Assembly (NCBI GenBank): GCA_017465625.1
Contig: JAFTVV010000025.1
Span: forward strand, 1-41,860
DNA: 41,860 nt
Direction of reading: 5' to 3'
From: Oscillospiraceae bacterium
Lineage (GTDB): Bacteria; Bacillota; Clostridia; Oscillospirales; Oscillospiraceae
Positions 24,839 to 35,100 of this stretch are shown here, piece by piece (positions within the stretch are counted from its first letter, which is position 1; every line of letters starts with the position of its first letter). The notes beneath the pieces were generated by a model, which was not told the DNA's origin, searched no databases, and worked only from the letters and a program-made list of their open reading frames with translations. Both the position numbers and the translations under genes were made by a program.

Positions 24839-27253
24839 TTAGTCCCTGCCAATGTTGTAAACAGATTGAACAGTCAGTTGATTTGCCAGCTCTGCGGCGT
24901 TATGGCTTGTCTTCGCAAACAGCGTTACAGGGGCGGTACTTGTCACATCCACATAGTTATCCGAGAGCACCACATCAGTCTCTTTAAAATCAATCTCCAC
25001 ATATTTTGCAAAAGCACTTGCAGATACTGTAATCTCCACGCCATCGTCACGATCCATGATCTCTACCCGGATATTGGGCTCTTTCCACGCAAAGTCCTTG
25101 GGGAGTGTAAACAGAAGCGTTTGACGCATCAGGAAATTTCCTGCATCGTCATACAGATCCGCGTAGAAATAACAATCCTCGGGGGCTGTCATTGCTTGAT
25201 CCGATACACTTCCCACGTCCACAGAGGATAGATCATCCACCGTATACTGTAGCTCTGCTTCCTCAAGAACCGTAAAGTCACTGCGGCACAAATAAGTTTT
25301 TACCTTGCCGGAAACTGTCTGCATGGTCTCGTTGGCGATGTTCACCTTGATTTGTCCATTCTCGTGGAAAAGGGCGCAAGCCACGGGGGCATAGAATTTC
25401 TTTGCGGCATAGTGCAGTGCCTTGTATCTGCCAAAATAATCCAGGCTGGACCAGGAAGCCACTGGCCAGCAGTCATTGAGCTGCCAATACACAGAACCCA
25501 TGCAGCAGCCCCGAATTCTTCTGAAATATTCCACGCCGTACTTGATGGCATCTGCCTGCAAAATTTGCGAGGTGTAGACCAAAGACGGGAAACTCACGGG
25601 GTAAGGATAGTTGGCACGAATATAAAAATCCGTATTCTTCGTGCCCAACGTGCATTTCTGATGGTTGCGCATCACCTCGCTGAACAGATCCATATCCTTT
25701 TCTTCAGCAAAAGTGCGAATGGTCTTCATAGGGGGCAATGCCTCAAATCCAAATTCCGAGCAGAAGCGGAACTTATGCTTGCGGTATTCTGTAAACGGCT
25801 TTTCTCCGTTCCAGACCTCCCAGAAATGCTGGTCACCCCGGGAAGGATCGTCAGGATCGTCAAAATTTCCGCCGTTGGAGGGAGAAGAAGGCCAATAGAA
25901 TACATCCGGTGCTACCCGACTGCAGATCTTCGGCAGGATATCTTCGTAAAACTCTAAGTAATGCTCTTTTACCAACGGACCGTCGCATATCAAATTGCCC
26001 TTGCCGTCACCCCAATGCAAAATGGCGGATTCCATCTCATTGTTGCCGCACACCAAGCCCAGACAGGCACGGTGACGGAAACGGCGAAGCTGCTGCTCAC
26101 ATTCCAGACAAAGCGTTTCTTTAAATTCTTCGCTCAGGTAGATGTTACAGCAGGCAATCATAAAATCCTGCCACACAATCAGTCCGTAACGGTCGCACAA
26201 ATCAAAGAAAAATTCCTCTGGATAGTATGCGCCGCCCCATACCCGCAGGCAGTTAAAGTTGGCATCGATACAGCTTTTTATCAGCTTTTCCGTTTTTTCC
26301 TCTGTGATACGGCTTAAAATATTGTCCTGAGGCACATAGTTGGCACCCATGGCAAAAATCTTGACGCCGTTGACCACAAAACAGAATTCCTCACCGTATT
26401 GATCCGGTGTTCTGCTGATGGTCAGGGTTCTCAGGCCGATTTGCTTGGTTTGACGGTCAATGACCTCATCCTGATAGACCAGCTCCACCTCTACGGCATA
26501 CAGATTTTGCTCGCCGTAGCCATTGGGCCACCACAGCTTGGGGTTCTCAATTTGAATCTCCCCGTGGCCGTTTTCCAGCAGATAGCGCTTTCCATCTACT
26601 ACGGCATACTGACGGCACTGGGGATTGCTATGCTTTGTCTGCACATTCAGCGTCAGCGTTACGTTGCCATTTTCGTGCTTTTGCCGAATCTCCACATCCT
26701 CCAGCCGATCTACATCATAGCTTCGCAGCCATACCGGTCGAAAAATGCCCATATCCGGCAGCTTGGGACCCCAGTCCCAACCGGACATATAGAGCGCTTT
26801 ACGCAGCTGCGCGGCGCCCTGGAGGGTATCCGCATTGGTGTACACGTGCCTCTGCTCCTCCATTTTGCGGAAATACGCATTGGGCGATGCGAAATCCAGC
26901 CGGATCGTATTGGTACCCGGCTTCAACCGATCCTTCACATCGTATACAAAGGTTCTGTGCATATTTTTTACGCGATCGAGCTTTTCGCCGTTCAAGAAAA
27001 TATCGCAAATGGTATCCAGTCCCTCAAAGACCAGCTCCATAAAGCTATGCTTCTCAAATACCTGAAAAGCGGCAAAAAAGCTGCAGGGTTCCTCACAAAG
27101 TGCCGTGGCCTTATGCTCATTCAGGCCGTAAAAAGGATCCTCCATCAGCTTATTATCCAGTAAAACACCGTACAAAGAGCAAGGGGCATCACAGGGGATG
27201 TCCCGATGCTCTTTATAAGTCATTTTCCATTGTTTGATCTCTAAATGGGTCAT
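24839..27253 (-). CDS. Beta-mannosidase, glycoside hydrolase family 2
   Basis: An 804-residue GH2 enzyme with N-terminal sugar-binding domain, Ig-like domain and TIM barrel in the expected order. [20 protein letters not shown] (about 157-176) is characteristic of beta-mannosidases, the acid/base is E406 in VCGNNEMES and the nucleophile E500 in [12 protein letters not shown]. It should release beta-linked mannose from the non-reducing end, for example from mannobiose, mannooligosaccharides or Man-beta-1,4-GlcNAc of N-glycan cores. There is no signal peptide, so it acts on imported oligosaccharides. The start follows AGAGG at 8 bases. It sits 42 bases after the FAD oxidoreductase gene and 39 before the GH106-like gene. 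Confidence 0.93.
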   Translation of the reverse strand: MTHLEIKQWKMTYKEHRDIPCDAPCSLYGVLLDNKLMEDPFYGLNEHKATALCEEPCSFFAAFQVFEKHSFMELVFEGLDTICDIFLNGEKLDRVKNMHRTFVYDVKDRLKPGTNTIRLDFASPNAYFRKMEEQRHVYTNADTLQGAAQLRKALYMSGWDWGPKLPDMGIFRPVWLRSYDVDRLEDVEIRQKHENGNVTLTLNVQTKHSNPQCRQYAVVDGKRYLLENGHGEIQIENPKLWWPNGYGEQNLYAVEVELVYQDEVIDRQTKQIGLRTLTISRTPDQYGEEFCFVVNGVKIFAMGANYVPQDNILSRITEEKTEKLIKSCIDANFNCLRVWGGAYYPEEFFFDLCDRYGLIVWQDFMIACCNIYLSEEFKETLCLECEQQLRRFRHRACLGLVCGNNEMESAILHWGDGKGNLICDGPLVKEHYLEFYEDILPKICSRVAPDVFYWPSSPSNGGNFDDPDDPSRGDQHFWEVWNGEKPFTEYRKHKFRFCSEFGFEALPPMKTIRTFAEEKDMDLFSEVMRNHQKCTLGTKNTDFYIRANYPYPVSFPSLVYTSQILQADAIKYGVEYFRRIRGCCMGSVYWQLNDCWPVASWSSLDYFGRYKALHYAAKKFYAPVACALFHENGQIKVNIANETMQTVSGKVKTYLCRSDFTVLEEAELQYTVDDLSSVDVGSVSDQAMTAPEDCYFYADLYDDAGNFLMRQTLLFTLPKDFAWKEPNIRVEIMDRDDGVEITVSASAFAKYVEIDFKETDVVLSDNYVDVTSTAPVTLFAKTSHNAAELANQLTVQSVYNIGRD

Positions 27254-27295
27254 CTTTCATACCTCTCTCCCATTTTCTTTGGGGTATTCAATCGA

Positions 27296-28528
27296 TTACG
27301 TCTTCGGTACCACGATTTGGTTCGGCACCTGCCGCACAGACACATTGTTTTGCACTGCGTAGGCCGCTGCCTTTCCTGCGGCTTCGCCCATGGCACAGCA
27401 GTTGCCGGTCACACGGTAAGAAGCCATGGCAATATGACTGCCGGAAATGCACCGTCCTGCCACCAACACATTGTGAAGGTCTTTGGGCAGCATAGCCCGA
27501 TAAGGGATCTGATAAGGCTTTACATCCCGATTATGCTGCTCGGTGCTATTAGGAACATGGATGTCCACATTAAAGGTGGCAGTACACACCCCATCCGGGA
27601 ACTGCGTGCCGTTTAGCAGATCATCCTCTGTGATGTAGTACTCCCCGATTACCCGCCGGGATTCCCGCACACCCAACTGGGCAGCCGATGCGATCAGGCT
27701 TAGGTTTTTAAAATCCTCATCAAAGCCCTTGAGTGCTTCAAATACATCGATCATTTGGCGGCGGCCTTCAACAATTGCCATAGTACGCTTTTGGGCATTC
27801 AATGCCGCACCACCGTCCATATGTGTCAGCTGTACGGTTGCATAGTCACTGTTGGGAATGGGAATCATATAGGGCATTTTGAAGGGAGAATGCTTGCCAA
27901 GTCCCTGCTTGGCATAGGCTTCTTCCAGCACCTGATACATCACAAAACCGTCTTTGTATTTTTCGGGGATGCCGCCCACCAGGAACATCAGGGTCATAGA
28001 CTGGCAATTACCGTTTTCATCGCCCATCACCCACTGGGCACCCGCATCTGATGCCAAATGGGCATCGCCGGTGGCATCAATGATAATCGTGCCTTTGTAG
28101 TAGGTTTCGCCCTCTACGTTGCGGACAAAGACACCCTCAACCGTTCCGTCTTTCACCTGAACGCCGGCGTATTTTGTTTCATAAAGCAGAGTAACACCGG
28201 CAGAAAGTGCCTTTTCCTCCAGGAAATGTTTCATATACTCCTGGATATAGCTGATTTGCCAAAATCCACCCCAGGCGTTTTTGGCAGTCAGGTCATCCAC
28301 CAGCTCTTTCATAATGCCGGTTTTATTATGGGCATCAAACAAAGGGCTAAGTAAACCTGATGTCCACATACCGCCAAGACAGTTTTCCTGTTCAATCAGC
28401 AGCACCTTGCTTCCGGCTCTGCCGGCCGCAATTGCCGCCGCACTGCCGGAAGGGCCGCCGCCTACAACGATTACATCATAGCTTGCGCCCACTGTTACAT
28501 TTTTCGTAATCGTTAACGCATTACCCAT
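27296..28528 (-). CDS. FAD-dependent oxidoreductase (FAD_oxidored family)
   Basis: A 410-residue protein with a Rossmann FAD-binding site near the N-terminus (YDVIVVGGGPSGSAAAIAAG, then LLIEQENCLGGMWTSGLL), an IIDATGDAHLAS segment in the middle, and the C-terminal LVAGRCISGSHIAMASYRVT / MGEAAGKAAAYA pattern of PF12831. Substrates of this family are mostly unknown; many members lie in polysaccharide-utilisation loci, so oxidation of a sugar or uronate is plausible but not shown. The start follows GGAGG. It lies 12 bases after the phosphoesterase lipoprotein gene, so it is in the same transcript, although the product itself is cytoplasmic. Confidence 0.85.
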   Translation of the reverse strand: MGNALTITKNVTVGASYDVIVVGGGPSGSAAAIAAGRAGSKVLLIEQENCLGGMWTSGLLSPLFDAHNKTGIMKELVDDLTAKNAWGGFWQISYIQEYMKHFLEEKALSAGVTLLYETKYAGVQVKDGTVEGVFVRNVEGETYYKGTIIIDATGDAHLASDAGAQWVMGDENGNCQSMTLMFLVGGIPEKYKDGFVMYQVLEEAYAKQGLGKHSPFKMPYMIPIPNSDYATVQLTHMDGGAALNAQKRTMAIVEGRRQMIDVFEALKGFDEDFKNLSLIASAAQLGVRESRRVIGEYYITEDDLLNGTQFPDGVCTATFNVDIHVPNSTEQHNRDVKPYQIPYRAMLPKDLHNVLVAGRCISGSHIAMASYRVTGNCCAMGEAAGKAAAYAVQNNVSVRQVPNQIVVPKT

Positions 28529-28540
28529 AGTGTCCTCCTA

Positions 28541-30094
28541 TTATTTGTTGTAGTAAACGTGCTCTACTTCAAACAGGTCTTTGCTTACGGTGATCTTTGT
28601 ACCGCCCAATTCCGATTCTAAATATCGGTCAAAGGTTCCTGCCTTCAGACCAAAGGTCAGACGAATGCCGTCATAGAGAATGCTGACACTGTTTTTATGG
28701 GAATGGCCGCAGAATACCCCTTCAAAATTGTACTTTTTCAAGATGTTCCACAAGCCGTATTCCGAATGGATTCCCTTAAAGGCTTCCCCTTTTGTGCCAA
28801 AATCGCCATTTTGGGCAGTTACATCCTCTCCAATGGTATACAGCTCGCTATTGCTCATACCCTGATCCGACTGATACCCCGATTCATAGGCGCCCTCAGC
28901 AAACTGAGAGATGGGAATATGGAACGCCAGCAGCTTGCCCACCGTTCCACCGGTGGCTGCATCAATATTTTTGCAGCTTTCTTCCAGCCATTCAACCTGA
29001 TCTGCGCCAAAGCCAATCCCGGTCTTGATCTTCTCGCCTGCATTATAAGTCAGCGGCTGACCCGCTTCATTCAGCGCACCGTAGCCATCGGCGAATGCAT
29101 TGGAACAGCCGTTGGAGTCCATCATAAACACCGTTTCAATGAGCTGTCCATCCTGCACGATGCCAATGCTGTAATTGCCGTTGCCTGTCAGGTCATTTCG
29201 CTTGAATAGACAGTTTTCTGCCTGCTCCAGCTGCTCACACTGCCAGGTTACACCCATCATAGATTCGTTGTCGTGATTGCCGAAAACCGGCGCCCAGGGA
29301 ATGTCAAAGCTCTCCATATAGGCAATGAGTCCCTGAAAAACCTTACCGCTGTCATCGAACTCGCCATAAATAAGATCTCCGGTCATGAGGATCAGATCCG
29401 GTTTTGTCTTTTTGACCGCATCTTCGATATAACGGTAGCAATTTGTATACTTTTCCTGCTCTGTCAGGGGATTTTTGTTTCCCAAACGCTCCATGGTGCG
29501 TGCCTGACCGGCATCAATGATCTGGGTATCGGTCAGCTGCAGGATTACCACATCCCGTCCGCTCTCCACCTCCAGAACAAAGTCCACAAGCTGGGAAATA
29601 TCCTTTTCCCCGGAGATCCACCGGGCGGTCAGGGTTTCCACATAGGTGTATTCCCAAACACCCTTTTTGCTGATATATAAACCGTCACTATACCATCCGT
29701 CAAATACGCAGCCTTCCTTTTCCACCCGGGGCAGCTCGTAGTCAGATTTGTATTCGATCACAAAGGTATCATTTTCCACCGGCAGAGAGGATTCTGTAAC
29801 CGTTCCGCCGCTTAGCTCCAGGCGGACATGATACTGCATCGGCTGCATAATGGCCGTTACCACTGTGTCCTCGGTGACAGCAGAAAAGTCCGTCCGGTCC
29901 CATACTACGGTTTGGTAGCCCTTGACCTGTACGGGGCTGGGAGTATCCGTCAGTTCCGCTCCTTTGGGGATGGTTTTCACCACATCCACATAGCCCTCCT
30001 GCCGGAAGGTAACGGAAACAGTCTGCCCTGGCTGCCCGGTGCAGCCTGCCAAGCACAAAACTGCCGCCAGCAGCAAGCAAATCAGTCTTTTCAT
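28541..30094 (-). CDS. Lipoprotein with calcineurin-like metallophosphoesterase domain
   Basis: A 517-residue exported lipoprotein: signal peptide MKRLICLLLAAVLCLAGC with lipobox Cys at 18, so anchored outside the membrane. Residues about 20-155 form a beta-rich region ending in an InlB/Flg_new-like repeat (CVFDGWYSDG). The phosphoesterase domain shows the ordered motifs LQLTDTQI, MTGDLIYGEFD, VFGNHDNES, AFHIPI and CGHSH. It would remove phosphate (mono- or diester) from an extracellular substrate, possibly a phosphorylated glycan. The ATG at 30094 with GAGGAG at 7 bases is preferred over a start 15 bases upstream. It begins 15 bases after the permease gene. Confidence 0.88.
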   Translation of the reverse strand: MKRLICLLLAAVLCLAGCTGQPGQTVSVTFRQEGYVDVVKTIPKGAELTDTPSPVQVKGYQTVVWDRTDFSAVTEDTVVTAIMQPMQYHVRLELSGGTVTESSLPVENDTFVIEYKSDYELPRVEKEGCVFDGWYSDGLYISKKGVWEYTYVETLTARWISGEKDISQLVDFVLEVESGRDVVILQLTDTQIIDAGQARTMERLGNKNPLTEQEKYTNCYRYIEDAVKKTKPDLILMTGDLIYGEFDDSGKVFQGLIAYMESFDIPWAPVFGNHDNESMMGVTWQCEQLEQAENCLFKRNDLTGNGNYSIGIVQDGQLIETVFMMDSNGCSNAFADGYGALNEAGQPLTYNAGEKIKTGIGFGADQVEWLEESCKNIDAATGGTVGKLLAFHIPISQFAEGAYESGYQSDQGMSNSELYTIGEDVTAQNGDFGTKGEAFKGIHSEYGLWNILKKYNFEGVFCGHSHKNSVSILYDGIRLTFGLKAGTFDRYLESELGGTKITVSKDLFEVEHVYYNK

Positions 30095-30109
30095 TGGATA
30101 TCTCCTCAA

Positions 30110-31009
30110 TTATCCTTTAATACCGCCCACAGTCAGGTTGCCCAGCAGACGCTTGTGGAAGCAGGCGAACAGCACCAGCGTAGGAAGCAGCATAAAGATC
30201 GCGGCAGTCATACGCATCGGAACGGTAGAAAGCTCATTGATCGTAACATAGGACATCCGATACATACCCAGCGCAAGGGTAGGATAGGAGGGTAAGTACA
30301 CCAGCGGTGTCTGATAATCGTTCCAGAAGGTGATAAAGTTTATCAGCATAACGGTGAAGAAGGTGTTTTTTGCCATCGGCATAATAATCTTCAGCATCAC
30401 TGTCCAGTTGCCTGCACCGTCGATACGGGCAGCCTCGGTATAAGTCACCGGTATTGTCCGGAACATATTGTAAAATACCAGGAAATAGATACCTAAGAAG
30501 TGTGCCTTCATCAGCCACAATCCCCATATTTTATCGTAAATTCCTAAAGACATAGCCGTACTGATTTCAGCAGGCAGGCTGCCTACAATGGGCAGTGCCA
30601 TCACAATAATGACGACAGAGTAAATCACCTTGGAGAATTTATATGGATACCGGGCGCACAGATATGCCGTCACGCAGGGCACCAATGTACCAAAGAAGGA
30701 ACACCCTACACTATACAGCATAGAGTATACAAGCATCTGCATCAAATTTACATATTCGGTAGCTCCTGTCTGCGTGGATACCGGAACATAAAATTCATTG
30801 TAGATCGTGGAGAAATTCCAGGTCCATTTCTTCGGTAAACCAATAATGTTTAACCGGAATTCCCGCTGGGTTTTAAAGGCTGTAATAAACGCCCAAAGCA
30901 GCGGCAGAAACAGACAAACAGCATAAATCACAAGACCGATCAGTACGGCTACCCTAAAGAACGACCATTGATTGCTTTGACGGAGTGTTTTCCTGTTTTT
31001 CAAACTCAT
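30110..31009 (-). CDS. CUT1 sugar ABC transporter permease (MalG/UgpE-like)
   Basis: A 299-residue protein with six predicted membrane helices and the ABC-permease EAA loop (YTEAARIDGAGNWTVMLKIIMP), which contacts the ATPase. The C-terminus ends LLGNLTVGGIKG, typical of the MalG side of CUT1 oligosaccharide importers. The start at 31009 follows GAGGTG. It lies 10 bases after its partner permease, so the two are translated together. No ATPase gene is in the window; CUT1 systems in Firmicutes commonly share one encoded elsewhere (MsmK type). Confidence 0.92.
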   Translation of the reverse strand: MSLKNRKTLRQSNQWSFFRVAVLIGLVIYAVCLFLPLLWAFITAFKTQREFRLNIIGLPKKWTWNFSTIYNEFYVPVSTQTGATEYVNLMQMLVYSMLYSVGCSFFGTLVPCVTAYLCARYPYKFSKVIYSVVIIVMALPIVGSLPAEISTAMSLGIYDKIWGLWLMKAHFLGIYFLVFYNMFRTIPVTYTEAARIDGAGNWTVMLKIIMPMAKNTFFTVMLINFITFWNDYQTPLVYLPSYPTLALGMYRMSYVTINELSTVPMRMTAAIFMLLPTLVLFACFHKRLLGNLTVGGIKG

Positions 31010-31019
31010 ATTCAGCACC

Positions 31020-31937
31020 TCAATCCTCACTGGGGCCGTGTTTCTCCAGCAGATGCTTTACAAGCATCGTCACCGGCACTACGACCACGGTCATCAGAAC
31101 GCCCATTGCGGAGAGTATGGGGTATTCCGCAACGGATTTTGCTCCCTGCGTTTTAACATACAGGTAATAGCCATAGGTTTGCACGCCATCCGGCGCGTTT
31201 TCACCGAAGAAAGAGAACAGATTGAAATGGTTTGTAAAGATGGTTGCCACACCTGCAACCATAAAGGTCATTAAAGTGGGGAACACCATCGGCAGGGTCA
31301 CATGCCAAAACTCCTGGAATGCCGTTGCTCCGTCAATCTGTGCCGCACCGGCCAGCTCGTCGGAGATGCCGCTCATGGAGTTGGAATACATCAAGACCGA
31401 GGTACCAAAGCCGATCAGCACATTATAAAACACTAAGAAGGCGTAGCAGGTATCGGAATTGACCATCAGGCCTTCCATCTTGATACCGAAAAACTGGGAG
31501 AAAACCCCAGGAACAGCTCTTTCCACAAAGAACTGGTAAATCGTTGCCAAAACAATGGCAGAGATGATGGAAGGGATAAACAGAATCACGCGAAAAAAGC
31601 CGTGAAGCGGCATTTTTTTATAAATGTAGTAAGAGAAAAACAGTGCCAGAGGAATGCCGATGCCGTGGGTCAGCAGATACGACAGGAGAGATACGCTGAG
31701 AATACTCAGCATCTGCGGATTCTCGGTCATCATTTGGAACGCATTGCGGATGTTGTCCATCGTCCACGTGGTGGTGTGATTGGCGACATCAATTTTTTGG
31801 AAGGCCATCATAATAGATCTGGCATTCACACCAATATAAAACACCAAAAACTGAACAACCGGGAATGCCATTAAAAGAATGTAAAATCCCAAATCCCTGC
31901 GTTTCTGATGGGTGCGTCGGTTTGGTATTCTATTCAT
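31020..31937 (-). CDS. CUT1 sugar ABC transporter permease (MalF/UgpA-like)
   Basis: A 305-residue protein with six predicted membrane helices; the EAA-type loop reads ELAGAAQIDGATAFQEFWHV. The first helix (LGFYILLMAFPVVQFLVFYIG) follows a basic N-terminus. It pairs with the MalG-like permease to form the channel for an imported oligosaccharide. The start at 31937 follows GGAGG at 9 bases; upstream in-frame codons overlap a possible operator. No solute-binding protein precedes it; the preceding gene is the giant lipoprotein instead. Confidence 0.92.
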   Translation of the reverse strand: MNRIPNRRTHQKRRDLGFYILLMAFPVVQFLVFYIGVNARSIMMAFQKIDVANHTTTWTMDNIRNAFQMMTENPQMLSILSVSLLSYLLTHGIGIPLALFFSYYIYKKMPLHGFFRVILFIPSIISAIVLATIYQFFVERAVPGVFSQFFGIKMEGLMVNSDTCYAFLVFYNVLIGFGTSVLMYSNSMSGISDELAGAAQIDGATAFQEFWHVTLPMVFPTLMTFMVAGVATIFTNHFNLFSFFGENAPDGVQTYGYYLYVKTQGAKSVAEYPILSAMGVLMTVVVVPVTMLVKHLLEKHGPSED

Positions 31938-31963
31938 AAATATGTGCCTCCTGCAATTCTTTA

Positions 31964-31979
31964 TGTTATCCGCAAACAA
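31964..31979. promoter_or_regulatory. LacI-family-operator-like site upstream of the permeases
   Basis: On the minus strand TTGTTTGCGGATAACA closely resembles the lac operator half-region TTGTGAGCGGATAACA, differing at two of 16 positions. It lies 27 bases before the permease start, within a 239-base gap. TTGACA on minus (32049-32044) is a possible -35 upstream, but no good -10 follows. Operator function is inference; no LacI-type gene is visible. Confidence 0.35.
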
Positions 31980-32176
31980 AAAATCAGTCGCACACTTTCA
32001 TCACAGTAAACACGATGATGAACAAATCCGGGATGCCGTGGTGTGTCAATGCGGTTTCTTGTATGCTTAAAGCGATCCATAATAGCCAAAGATGAGGGGG
32101 GCGGCAAACACGCACAACCCCTCCTCACATTTTTTATGATTACGGAACGTTGATGCTATGATTTTCTGAAAGGTAT

Positions 32177-35100
32177 TTACTGATCGGCCAGCTTTTTGGG
32201 TACGGGATAGCCGTCTACAATTGTCCAGAAGTCGTTTTCAAAGGTGGAAAGATCGGGTGCTTTCGCCTTTAAATCGTCACGGCTTAAGTAGCAGTCAGCC
32301 TGCATTGTGCTGTAGTGCGCGCCCATTCCTTGCTGGTAGAAGTTATCTGCACCCACAACGAGGAAGTTGTTTACATTTTGACTGCCGTAAATCTGACCGA
32401 ATGCATAGCCCCAGCCCTTGGGATTATTTAACGGCTCCTTGTATTCCAGAACCACATTCCTGATGGGGATATTCCAGTATCCGATATTGAACAGGACGCT
32501 GGTGCTGTGATACCAGTGGTTTTGCGTGCCGTCTGCCGCGCCTGCCTGCATATTCTCAATATCAAACTGAATATACACATTTTCCAATGTGCCCTGTCCC
32601 TTCATTCCCAAAAATCCCCCGTAGCCCTTGACGGTGGCATCCACAAAGGAGATGTTCTTCAGTGTGCCGGGTAGTTCCAAACCGTTGCCGTTTGTGGCGA
32701 AGAGCTCGCCGAAGAAGCCACCGGTGGCATCTGTAGCAGAGGTCTTGGAGCAGAAATTGAAAATGGTATAGCCGCAGCCGTCAAAAGTACCGGTAAAGGG
32801 AATGGTTGCATTGTTGGAATAGGTATATCCGGCAAAATCGATGTCATTACCCAGCACAAAATAGCCGTCAGGGGTCTTTTTCATTGCATCAGGGAATGCC
32901 TGCAGATCTTCAGCCGTGCGAATAACCTTGGTGCACATAACGGTTTTTGCCCGCACGATCAAGGTGTTGGTGGTACTCTTGAAGATCAGGCTTGCAGTGT
33001 TCTCGCCCACCAAATCCTGAACCGTTGCCATATCCAGTGTGACGATGCCGTCATTGTAGTCTGCAATCGTGAAGACCTTGCCTCCGATTTTGGCAGACTG
33101 CAGAGACATCCCTGCAACCAGGCTCTTTTCCTCACCAAAGTCAACAGTAAATGTATCGCCCGTGGAATCTATAAAGGTAACTGCGCTCAGGTCAACCGTC
33201 TCCTCCTTGGCAGGAGGAACATAATCCACCAGCTTTTTAGGCACAGGATAGCCGTCTACAACGGTCCAGAAGTCGTTTTCAAAGGTGGAAAGATCGGGTG
33301 CTTTTGCCTTTAGATCGTCACGGCTTAAGTAGCAGTCAGCCTGCATTGTGCTGTAGTGCGCGCCCATTCCTTGCTGGTAGAAGTGATCTGCACCCACAAT
33401 GAGGAAGTTGTTTACGTTATAACCGCCGTAAATCTGACCGAATGCATAGCCCCAGCCCTTGGGATTATTTAACGGTTCCTTGTATTCCAGAACCACATTC
33501 TTGATGGGGATATTCCAGTATCCGATATTGAACAGGACGCTGGTGCTGTGATACCAGTGGTTTTGCGTGCCGTCTGCCGCACCTGCCTGCATATTCTCAA
33601 TATCAAACTGAATATACACATTTTCCAATGTGCCCTGTCCCATCATTCCCAAAAATCCGCCGTAGCCCTTGACGGTAGCTCCCACAAAGGAGATGTTTTT
33701 CAGTGTGCCGGGCAGCTCTACACCGTTGCCGTTTGTAGCGAAGAGCTGGCCGAAGAAACCGCCGGTGGCATCTGTAGCAGAGGTCTTGGAGCAGAAATTG
33801 AAAATGGTATAGCCGCGGCCGTCAAAAGTGCCGGTAAAGGGAACAGTTGCGTTGTTGGAATAGGTATATCCGGCATAATCAATGTGGTTATCCAGAGCAT
33901 AGTATCCATTCGGATGCTTTTTCATCACTGTGGGGAACATACTCAGCTCGTCCGCATCACTAATGAGCATTGTGCAGACAGCGATCTTTGCGTGAACGGT
34001 AATCTTTTTGCTGCCCTTTTCAAAAGTCAGGATAACCGTCTTCTCTCCTGCCATTTCGCTGACTGTTCCGCAGTCCAGTGTGAGGATGCCGTCAGCGTAG
34101 GATCCGGTGGTAAATTTCTTACCCTCTACGGATGCATCTGTGAGCTTCGCACCCTCTACCAGCGCCTTCTGCTCGCCAAAATCAACCGTGAAGGTGGCTT
34201 CGCCGGCTGCGGTATCCACATAGGTCATACCTGCAAGCTCCACAGGCTCGCCAAAGGGCTTATCCAGATTTATATCAACCAGTCTGTTGGGAATGGGGAA
34301 GCCATCCACAACCGTCCAGAAGCCGTTTCCATCCCACGCGGTCAAATTGTTCTTTGCGGCAACGAAGTCCGCGCGGTTTGCGTAACAGCCCACAGAACCG
34401 GCTTGCGCGGAGGTGGTGCCCAGCAGACCGTAGTACCGGTCTGCGCCTACAACATAGAACTTATCAAATTCACCAACGTTATCAGGGAAGCCTACGGCAT
34501 AGCCCCAACCGTTATTATTGGTCAAGGGTTCTTTGTATTCCACGATCACCTTATCGGCTGTCAGATACCATTTACCCTTATTGAACAGAATACTGGTGCT
34601 GTTGTACCAGGGGTTGGGATCGTTTACATCGGCGACCAGATCCTCGATCGTACAGTACACAAACACATTTTCCAGTGTACCACTGCCGTTCATCGCCAGG
34701 AAAGCACCCTTGCCCCACACGGTAGCACCCACAAAGGAGATGTTTCTCAGGGTTGCGGAGTGCTGCGGCGCACCCTCTAAGCCAAAGTTCATACCAAAGA
34801 AGCCGTGGAGGGCATCGCTGGCACCGGTCTTGGTGCGCAGGTTGTAAATGGTGTAGCCCCGACCGTCAAAAATACCGGTAAAGGACACATCATTATTATT
34901 GGTATAAGTATAGCCGGTATAGTCGATATCGTCACCTAAAATATAGTAACCGGAAGGATATTTCTGCATAATTTCCGGGAAGCGCTGCAGATCCTCTGCG
35001 CTGCAAATGGCCATATCGCTGGCAAAAATATTGATCTTCACCAGTGCCAGATCGTTATCCTTTGCAAAGTTTGCAAAAATCTGACCATCTTCAACCATAT

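Noticed and set aside
31964-31980. CcpA cre site
   Set aside because: The sequence departs from TGWAANCGNTNWCA at several key positions; the lac-operator likeness is better.
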